Of a stretch of DNA of 9,968 nt, positions 5,750 through 9,968 are shown piece after piece. The DNA is taken from contig CAKSWM010000033.1 of the NCBI GenBank assembly GCA_934511545.1, positions 1 through 9,968 of the forward strand, in the 5' to 3' direction. This DNA is from an uncultured Oscillospiraceae bacterium (GTDB lineage Bacteria; Bacillota; Clostridia; Oscillospirales; Oscillospiraceae). A program made the position numbers and the translations under genes. The notes under the pieces were generated by a model that worked only from the letters and a program-made list of their open reading frames with translations, ran no database searches and was not told where the DNA came from. Position 1 is the stretch's first letter; the number at the start of each line of letters is the position of its first letter.

Positions 5750-6211
5750 TCAATCTCTGCGCCGCTTTGACGGACGCTTTTCATACAGCCGGTTGCCGCT
5801 CATACGGCTGTCGGAATCCTGCATGAACTGCTTGAGCTTATCCTCAAAGCTCTTGTCGGCGGTCTGACCGTAAATCTCGCCGGGGGCAGACCTCGGGGCA
5901 GAGCGCGGGGCGCTGTTCTGCCGGGGGAAGGACTGCCGCTGCGCAGGAGCGCTTCGGCGCGTCTCATGCGCTGGAGTGTCAACGGCCTTTTTGATCGAAA
6001 GGTTGATCTTGCCCTCGGGCGTTATGCCGACGACCTTGACTTTGACCTGTTGACCGACAGTCAGATATTCGTTGATGTCATTAACATAGGTGTTCGCGAT
6101 TTCGGAGATATGTACAAGTCCGCTCGTTCCGTCCGGCATGGTAACGAAAGCGCCGAATTTTGTGATGCCGGTCACTTTGCCCTCGATGATGGCTCCCAGC
6201 TCAGCCTGCAT
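5750..6211 (-). CDS. yabR: S1-domain RNA-binding protein, YabR-like
   Basis: A 153-residue protein with one S1 RNA-binding domain at about 4-75 (GAIIEGKVTGITKFGAFV, then GLVHISEIA and GKINLSIKKA). This is followed by a low-complexity Arg/Ser/Pro/Gln linker with repeated SAPR units (about 86-110) and a short basic C-terminal tail ending KRPSKRRRD. YabR-type proteins are small general-stress/polysome-associated S1 proteins found directly after divIC in many Firmicutes. Order and strand here match that neighbourhood. It starts 33 bp after divIC, behind an AAGGAC-like site. The precise role is not certain in any species I can name; RNA or ribosome binding is the safe reading. Confidence 0.85.
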   Translation of the reverse strand: MQAELGAIIEGKVTGITKFGAFVTMPDGTSGLVHISEIANTYVNDINEYLTVGQQVKVKVVGITPEGKINLSIKKAVDTPAHETRRSAPAQRQSFPRQNSAPRSAPRSAPGEIYGQTADKSFEDKLKQFMQDSDSRMSGNRLYEKRPSKRRRD

Positions 6212-6244
6212 AAATGTTGTCCTGTCCTTTTATTTATAGATTTT

Positions 6245-6523
6245 TCAGTTTCCGACGTCGTAGAATATTTTCTCACCCGGCTTGACAAGGCCGAGCTTGT
6301 CCCTTGCGATATCCTCTATCGTGGAGTCATCGGCGCTGTGCTCTATCTCGTAGCTGAGCCCTGCGTTTTCCAACTCCGCGCGGGACACCTCTTCCTCCAG
6401 CTTTGCCTGATACGCCTCTGCCTGAGCGAGCCTTGATTTCAGACTCAAAAGGCTCACAATAGCATAAGCTGCCAGAGCAATTATCACTATTTTCGTAAAA
6501 ATGCCCGTCTTTCTGAGCTTCAT
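6245..6523 (-). CDS. divIC: Septum formation initiator, DivIC/FtsB family
   Basis: A 92-residue small bitopic membrane protein. It has a short basic cytoplasmic N-terminus (MKLRKTG), one membrane segment (about 10-28) and an extracellular coiled coil rich in Glu, Ala and Leu (about 30-60). The conserved DivIC/FtsB tail follows: IEDIARDKLGLVKPGEKIFYDV (split here as IEDIARDKLGLV and KPGEKIFYDV, 69-90). It works with DivIB and FtsL in the divisome at the septum. Its place between yabQ and yabR is the standard Firmicutes arrangement. GGAGG nine bases before the ATG supports the start. The upstream yabQ frame runs nearly 200 bases into this gene, which is unusual. Confidence 0.92.
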   Translation of the reverse strand: MKLRKTGIFTKIVIIALAAYAIVSLLSLKSRLAQAEAYQAKLEEEVSRAELENAGLSYEIEHSADDSTIEDIARDKLGLVKPGEKIFYDVGN

Positions 6524-7007
6524 GCGAAAAAGCCTCCGTTTCGTCTGGCCGGGTTGGATGAAAAATTCCCAGTCTGAAAAACTTACTCAAAATTATTGTA
6601 AACCATTTCTTAGAAAAAGAAAAGAGTTTTTTTATACAAAAGATAATCATTTTTGCTGTCGTTTTGAACGGATAAAGGCAAAGTGTGAGAAGTCTTGAAA
6701 GACCGTGGGTCAAAAGTGTGCAAAGCCGAAGCCAGAACCGGCTGAGCGTGTATGCATATATGACTGCGCCCAGACAGACGAATGCGAGCATATATATCCG
6801 AAGCTCGCCGCGGCCCTCGCTCATTCCGAAGGTGAAAAGTGCGAGACCGACCGGGACCCAGAATATGACATCGAACAGAAACAGAAGCCAGAACGCGCGG
6901 GTCCGTATGCGGAGGGCCTTTATAAAGTCGTAGTATAACCCGAAGCCCACGCCCAGCGCCATGCTGTAAAGTGAGACTGCGAGCTGATAGGACACGGGCT
7001 GCGCCAT
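6327..7007 (-). CDS. yabQ: Sporulation membrane protein YabQ
   Basis: This gene starts one base after the yabP stop, at MAQPVSYQLAVSLYSMALGV, and gives 226 residues if read to its first in-frame stop. At least three hydrophobic helices are visible (about 6-27, 39-60 and 69-90), with a fourth less certain one near 98-115. The GFGLYYDFIKALR motif after the first helix is typical of YabQ, which is needed for spore cortex formation and sits in the forespore outer membrane. Residues 115-150 are Lys/Phe-rich and encoded by a markedly AT-rich stretch. The last 65 or so residues are an Arg/Gly-rich out-of-frame reading of divIC and are unlikely to be functional. In the third frame a TGA overlaps the divIC ATG (ATGA), so an indel may have removed a normal stop. 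The family call is firm; the true C-terminus is not. Confidence 0.82.
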   Translation of the reverse strand: MAQPVSYQLAVSLYSMALGVGFGLYYDFIKALRIRTRAFWLLFLFDVIFWVPVGLALFTFGMSEGRGELRIYMLAFVCLGAVIYAYTLSRFWLRLCTLLTHGLSRLLTLCLYPFKTTAKMIIFCIKKLFSFSKKWFTIILSKFFRLGIFHPTRPDETEAFSHEAQKDGHFYENSDNCSGSLCYCEPFESEIKARSGRGVSGKAGGRGVPRGVGKRRAQLRDRAQRR

Positions 7008-7008
7008 A

Positions 7009-7293
7009 TTATTTGAACAGCCGCGTCCAGAGGCTTCCTCCGCTGACGGATTCTTCATACCGCAGTCCGGTAACAAGTCCGTCGATCGTGACCTCTCCTG
7101 CGTCCAGGCTCAGCTTGCCGACGTGCAGGTCGTCGCCGTCAACAATAAGCCTTCCCTGAGTTGTCTGGATAACGACTTCCGAGTCGTCGAAGCTGTCCAC
7201 GCTCTCAACTCCGGAAACGCTCATGTGTCCGCGCTGCTCCATGATGACCCTGTGAGCGGGCCGGGTCTGCCTTGAGCTTTCTTCATATGACAT
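7009..7293 (-). CDS. yabP: Sporulation protein YabP
   Basis: A 94-residue soluble protein with the YabP pattern HRVIMEQRGHMSVSGVESV, then SFDDSEVVIQTTQGRL, a G-D-D-L-HVGKLSLDAGEVTIDG turn-rich segment and a closing GLRYEE. YabP and YabQ are sporulation proteins made in the mother cell; in Bacillus yabP mutants have little visible phenotype while the family is conserved in spore-formers. The ATG at 7293 lies six bases after AGGAGGG. The frame stays open upstream to 7419, but that extension is outside the family and lacks a binding site. It is the first gene of the four-gene operon. Confidence 0.9.
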   Translation of the reverse strand: MSYEESSRQTRPAHRVIMEQRGHMSVSGVESVDSFDDSEVVIQTTQGRLIVDGDDLHVGKLSLDAGEVTIDGLVTGLRYEESVSGGSLWTRLFK

Positions 7294-7321
7294 GACGATC
7301 CCTCCTGATTGCTGATACTGG

Positions 7322-7346
7322 ATTATATGAGCCGGGGCGGATAATA
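7322..7346 (-). promoter_or_regulatory. Possible sigma-E-type promoter of yabP
   Basis: On the minus strand CATATAAT (7322-7329) closely resembles the sigma-E -10 element. A TATT lies 13 bases further upstream (7343-7346), close to the expected -35 spacing. There is no good TTGACA at 17 bases. Sigma-E control is known for the Bacillus yabP operon, so the assignment fits, though the same TATAAT could serve sigma-A. Confidence 0.5.
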
Positions 7347-7350
7347 GAAC

Positions 7351-7380
7351 GAAAACAGCCGCTCCGCTGCCGCTGTTTTC
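7351..7380. repeat. 30-bp inverted repeat between divergent promoters
   Basis: GAAAACAGC (7351-7359) and GCTGTTTTC (7372-7380) form a perfect 9-bp stem around a GC-rich 12-base centre. It sits immediately upstream of the plus-strand -35 at 7382 and upstream of the yabP promoter. No gene ends here, so it is not needed as a terminator; a regulator site is possible. Confidence 0.6.
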
Positions 7381-7381
7381 A

Positions 7382-7410
7382 TTGCCAAAAGAGAAAAAGC
7401 GGGGTATAAT
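7382..7410 (+). promoter_or_regulatory. Sigma-A-type promoter of the membrane protein gene
   Basis: TTGCCA (7382-7387) and TATAAT (7405-7410) are 17 bases apart. The expected start near 7417 leaves a leader of about 28 bases before the ATG at 7445. Confidence 0.78.
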
Positions 7411-7432
7411 GTGTGGCATAACAGAAGAGCTT

Positions 7433-7437
7433 GGAGG
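7433..7437 (+). promoter_or_regulatory. Ribosome binding site that fixes the start at 7445
   Basis: GGAGG is seven bases before the ATG at 7445. The in-frame ATGs or other starts upstream lie within or before the promoter and cannot be used on this transcript. Confidence 0.75.
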
Positions 7438-7444
7438 TTATGCA

Positions 7445-8452
7445 ATGTATAAGACTCTGAAAAGAACGAGCTTCCGCGCAATACTTCCCGGATTTGTAAT
7501 AACTCTGCTGTGCGCTGTTATCGCCCTTGCGGCCGCAGCGCCCTGCCTTGCCGCACTTTCCGGCGGCGCTTCGGAGCTGGACGCATCGGTGAAGGCCGGC
7601 GAAGCGGTGCGCTTTGATTCGATGATGGTGGTAGCAGGCTTTGCCAGCGCTTCGAACGCAAGCGGAGAAACGGTCAGGACCTATTATATGATCGATCTCG
7701 GCGGCGGAAAATTCATGGCGATGGAGGCTTCGCCAAAGTATGACGGCGTGCTCAGCGGCGCGCTGAAGCAGTCGGAGGGCTATTACCACACACATACGAT
7801 AGATTCTCTCTCGCCCATGGGGGAGATAAGCGGGACCGCCGCGGATATGGATGACGAAACTTATGGTTTTCTCCGTCAGGGGCTCGACTCTGCCGGGCTT
7901 GACGGAGAGATAGTCCCTATTACCGTAATACTCGGAAAGGTCGGCTATCTTTCGGGTACGGCGTTTACCGTGATACTGTGCATCGGGCTCATAATGCTTG
8001 CCGCGGCGGCTGCGGAACTGGCGCTGGCATTCAGCGGTATCTGGCAGAAAAAGGCGCGTGAATATGCTGAAAGCCTGTATTCGCCGGAGGAGATTGCGGC
8101 GGATTTTGAAAACGCCGAGGTGTTCGACCATGCCCGTCTGGGCGATAAGATGCTGTGGTATCAGCTCGGACCAAGGACACGGTGCGCGGCGGTCGATGGG
8201 CTGCTTTGGGGCTTTGACCGCATAGACGGGCGGGTGCTGGGATCAAGGAGGTATTCTCTCTACCTGTATGATTCAAACGGCGTTTGCCATGACATACGCA
8301 CAAAAACCGAAGAGGAACGCCGTCCGATAGCCGATGCAGTCGCGGAAAAGGGCTATCCGTTTATATTCGGCTATTCACAGGAACGCGCGGGACTGTTCGC
8401 GCGCGACCGCGCCGCGTTCAGACGCATGGCGGAGGCGGCGATAAGAAAATAA
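7445..8452 (+). CDS. Unrecognised membrane protein with two transmembrane helices
   Basis: This is a 335-residue protein whose family I do not recognise. A basic N-terminus (MYKTLKRTSFR) precedes a membrane helix at about 12-38. A domain of roughly 130 residues follows (about 39-168), rich in Gly/Ser/Asp with strands such as TYYMIDLGGGKFMAMEA. A second helix lies at about 170-197, then a C-terminal domain (about 198-335). The positive-inside rule puts both ends in the cytoplasm and the central domain outside. The C-terminal domain has LGDKMLWYQLGPRTR, a WGFDRID segment and RRYSLYLYDSNG, which look like beta-hairpins, and ends in a basic helix. No catalytic motif, lipobox or nucleotide-binding loop is visible. 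It has its own promoter and terminator and is divergent from the sporulation operon, so it is probably monocistronic. I can offer no function. Confidence 0.8.
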   Translation: MYKTLKRTSFRAILPGFVITLLCAVIALAAAAPCLAALSGGASELDASVKAGEAVRFDSMMVVAGFASASNASGETVRTYYMIDLGGGKFMAMEASPKYDGVLSGALKQSEGYYHTHTIDSLSPMGEISGTAADMDDETYGFLRQGLDSAGLDGEIVPITVILGKVGYLSGTAFTVILCIGLIMLAAAAAELALAFSGIWQKKAREYAESLYSPEEIAADFENAEVFDHARLGDKMLWYQLGPRTRCAAVDGLLWGFDRIDGRVLGSRRYSLYLYDSNGVCHDIRTKTEEERRPIADAVAEKGYPFIFGYSQERAGLFARDRAAFRRMAEAAIRK

Positions 8453-8466
8453 GTCTCAAAAGCATG

Positions 8467-8512
8467 AAAAAAGAACTGCTTCGAATTATCATTCGGAAGC
8501 AGTTCTTTTTTA
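8467..8512. terminator. Bidirectional intrinsic terminator
   Basis: AAGAACTGCTTC (8471-8482) pairs with GAAGCAGTTCTT (8496-8507), and GAAT / ATTC extends the stem inward past a bulged G. Runs of A and T flank it on both sides. It lies between the membrane protein gene ending at 8452 and metG ending at 8524, which converge here. Confidence 0.92.
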
Positions 8513-8523
8513 TGTTTTTATGC

Positions 8524-9968
8524 TCAGCAGAGCGTGGAGCCGACAGGCGTGTCGTCCGGGAGGATGACAAGGTGAAGCTCGTCGCCTTTCTCGGCTGAGA
8601 GCAGCATTCCGTTGGATTCCTGTCCCATCATCTTGCGCGGGGGAAGATTGGTGCATGCCAGAACAGTCTTTCCGACCAGCTCTTCAGGCTTGTAGTATTT
8701 TGCGATGCCGGAGAGTATCTGGCGCGGCTTTCCGCTGCCGTCGTCGAGCGTGAACTTTAGAAGCTTTTCGCTCTTCTTCACGTTTTCGCAGGTCAGAACG
8801 CGGCAGACGGTCATACGCACCTTGGAAAATTCGTCAATGGTGACGGTGGGGATCTCCGGCTCCGGCTCGGCCGCGGGCGCGTTCTTTGCCTCGATCTCCG
8901 CGAGCGCTTTCTTCATGTCGATACGGGCGAAGAGTATTTCCGCCTTGCCGATCGTGTGCCCGGCGGGAAGCGCGCCGAAGGAAGAGAGACTGTCAAAGCT
9001 GCACGGCTCTATGGCGAGCTGCTCGAATATCTTGCGTCCGGTGTCGGGCAGGAAGGGGGTCAGAAGCGTCGCCGCAAAGCGTATGGTCTCCAGCAGATTA
9101 TAGAGCACGGTGTCGAGACGGGCCTTGTTTGCCTCGTCGCGTCCAAGCACCCAGGGCTGGGTCTCGTCGATATACTTGTTTGCGCGGCGCAGGAGCGTGA
9201 ATATCTCATCTATCGCGTCGGCAACGCGCAGCTCGTTCATTTTCTTTTCGACCTTTGCCGGAGTCGCGAGACAGAGCTCGATAAGCTCATCGTCATATTC
9301 TCCGCCGCAGGAATGATCGGAAAGAACGCCGCCGGAATACTTGTGGCACATGGTTATCGTGCGGTTTACAAGGTTTCCGAGCACGTTTGCAAGGTCGGAG
9401 TTGATGCGTTCGATCAGAAGCTCATGAGAAAGAACTCCGTCGTTTGCAAAGGGTATCTCGTGCAGCATGTAATACCGCACAGCGTCGACGCCGAACATAT
9501 CCACCAGATCGTCGGCGTATATGACGTTGCCCTTGGATTTGGACATCTTTCCGTCGCTCATCAGGACCCAGGGATGACCGAAAACCTGTTTGGGCAGCGG
9601 CAGACCGAGCGCCAGCAGCATGATGGGCCAATAGATCGTATGGAATCGAAGAATGTCCTTGCCGATGAGGTGTATGTCCGCGGGCCAGTATTTTTTGAAG
9701 CCCTCGCCCCAGTCCCCGTCCACATCGTAGCCGAGATTGGTTATATAGTTGGACAGAGCGTCGATCCAGACATAGATGACGTGCTTGGGATCAAAATCGA
9801 CGGGGATGCCCCATTTGAAGCTGGTTCGGGACACGCACAGATCCTGAAGACCCGGCTTGATGAAGTTGTTCACCATCTCGTTCTTGCGGGCCTCGGGCTG
9901 GATGAACCCGGGGTGATCCTCGATGTACTGCATGAGCTGATCGGCGTATTTGCTCATGCGGAAGAAAT
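8524..9968 (-). CDS. metG: Methionyl-tRNA synthetase, 5' end outside the window
   Basis: Charges tRNA-Met with methionine in the cytoplasm; essential. The frame is open through the window edge: the codons before the ATG at 9957 read FFR, matching the YFFRMSKY block found inside the enzyme, so that ATG is internal. The visible 477 residues contain KHVIYVWIDALSNYI (58-72) of the catalytic domain, WPADIHLIGKDILRFH, and the KMSKSKGN signature at 137-144, which activates ATP. The helical anticodon-binding domain (about 175-350) includes the NELRVADAID region and DETQPWVL. After an acidic Ala/Pro/Glu linker (about 357-370) comes a C-terminal OB-fold tRNA-binding domain (373-477) with the NLPPRKMMGQESNGMLLSAE motif. 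The missing part is the N-terminal catalytic half with the HIGH motif. The organisation is that of the Bacillus-type enzyme. Confidence 0.96.
   Translation of the reverse strand, partial: FFRMSKYADQLMQYIEDHPGFIQPEARKNEMVNNFIKPGLQDLCVSRTSFKWGIPVDFDPKHVIYVWIDALSNYITNLGYDVDGDWGEGFKKYWPADIHLIGKDILRFHTIYWPIMLLALGLPLPKQVFGHPWVLMSDGKMSKSKGNVIYADDLVDMFGVDAVRYYMLHEIPFANDGVLSHELLIERINSDLANVLGNLVNRTITMCHKYSGGVLSDHSCGGEYDDELIELCLATPAKVEKKMNELRVADAIDEIFTLLRRANKYIDETQPWVLGRDEANKARLDTVLYNLLETIRFAATLLTPFLPDTGRKIFEQLAIEPCSFDSLSSFGALPAGHTIGKAEILFARIDMKKALAEIEAKNAPAAEPEPEIPTVTIDEFSKVRMTVCRVLTCENVKKSEKLLKFTLDDGSGKPRQILSGIAKYYKPEELVGKTVLACTNLPPRKMMGQESNGMLLSAEKGDELHLVILPDDTPVGSTLC

Noticed and set aside
5881..5960. 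SAPR-type repeats in yabR as a DNA repeat element
   Set aside because: They are short in-frame low-complexity codons of a disordered linker, common in S1-domain proteins of this type.
7351..7380. Inverted repeat as a terminator
   Set aside because: Genes on both sides point away from it, and the T-runs are only four bases inside the stem.

Overview
The window looks like chromosome of a spore-forming, anaerobic member of the Clostridia (Firmicutes), with moderately high GC judged by eye. The evidence is a yabP-yabQ-divIC-yabR block, which is a conserved Firmicutes sporulation/division neighbourhood, strong AGGAGG-type ribosome binding sites, a methionyl-tRNA synthetase with a C-terminal tRNA-binding domain, and ring-degrading enzymes of an anaerobic type. 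A gut or sediment clostridium is likely; the sequence does not fix the species.

Layout. Positions 2-883 (+) hold the 3' part of an unrecognised, probably beta-propeller-like protein. A bidirectional terminator at about 883-914 separates it from a minus-strand operon at 940-5535. Read 5'->3' on the minus strand, that operon is: MarR-family regulator (5535-5110), 6-oxocamphor-hydrolase-like crotonase (5013-3997), SDR reductase (3911-3027), 3-hydroxyacyl-CoA-dehydrogenase-fold enzyme (2925-1966) and BKACE/Kce-family enzyme (1947-940). A second minus-strand operon follows at 5750-7293 (yabP, yabQ, divIC, yabR) and ends in its own terminator near 5665-5700. A divergent intergenic region at 7294-7444 carries promoters for both directions. 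An unrecognised two-helix membrane protein lies at 7445-8452 (+). A bidirectional terminator follows, and then the 3' part of metG (8524-9968, -), cut by the window edge.

Main interpretation. The four enzymes match, step for step, the anaerobic degradation of phloroglucinol. The SDR would reduce phloroglucinol to dihydrophloroglucinol with NADPH. The crotonase-fold hydrolase would open this cyclic beta-diketone by a retro-Claisen hydrolysis to 3-hydroxy-5-oxohexanoate. The dehydrogenase would oxidise that to 3,5-dioxohexanoate (triacetate). The BKACE enzyme would cleave triacetate with acetyl-CoA to acetoacetate plus acetoacetyl-CoA. Overall, phloroglucinol plus three waters equals three acetates, so the route is redox balanced. 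The MarR-type regulator has a consensus promoter with an imperfect 24-bp palindrome at the expected transcription start, which points to autorepression and possibly to induction by a phenolic ligand. The families and active-site residues are read from sequence; the substrate is inferred from the combination of enzymes.

No RNA genes, CRISPR arrays, insertion sequences or phage genes were seen. There is no gene-free stretch above 300 bases; the longest gap, 5536-5749, holds the marR promoter/operator and the yabR terminator.
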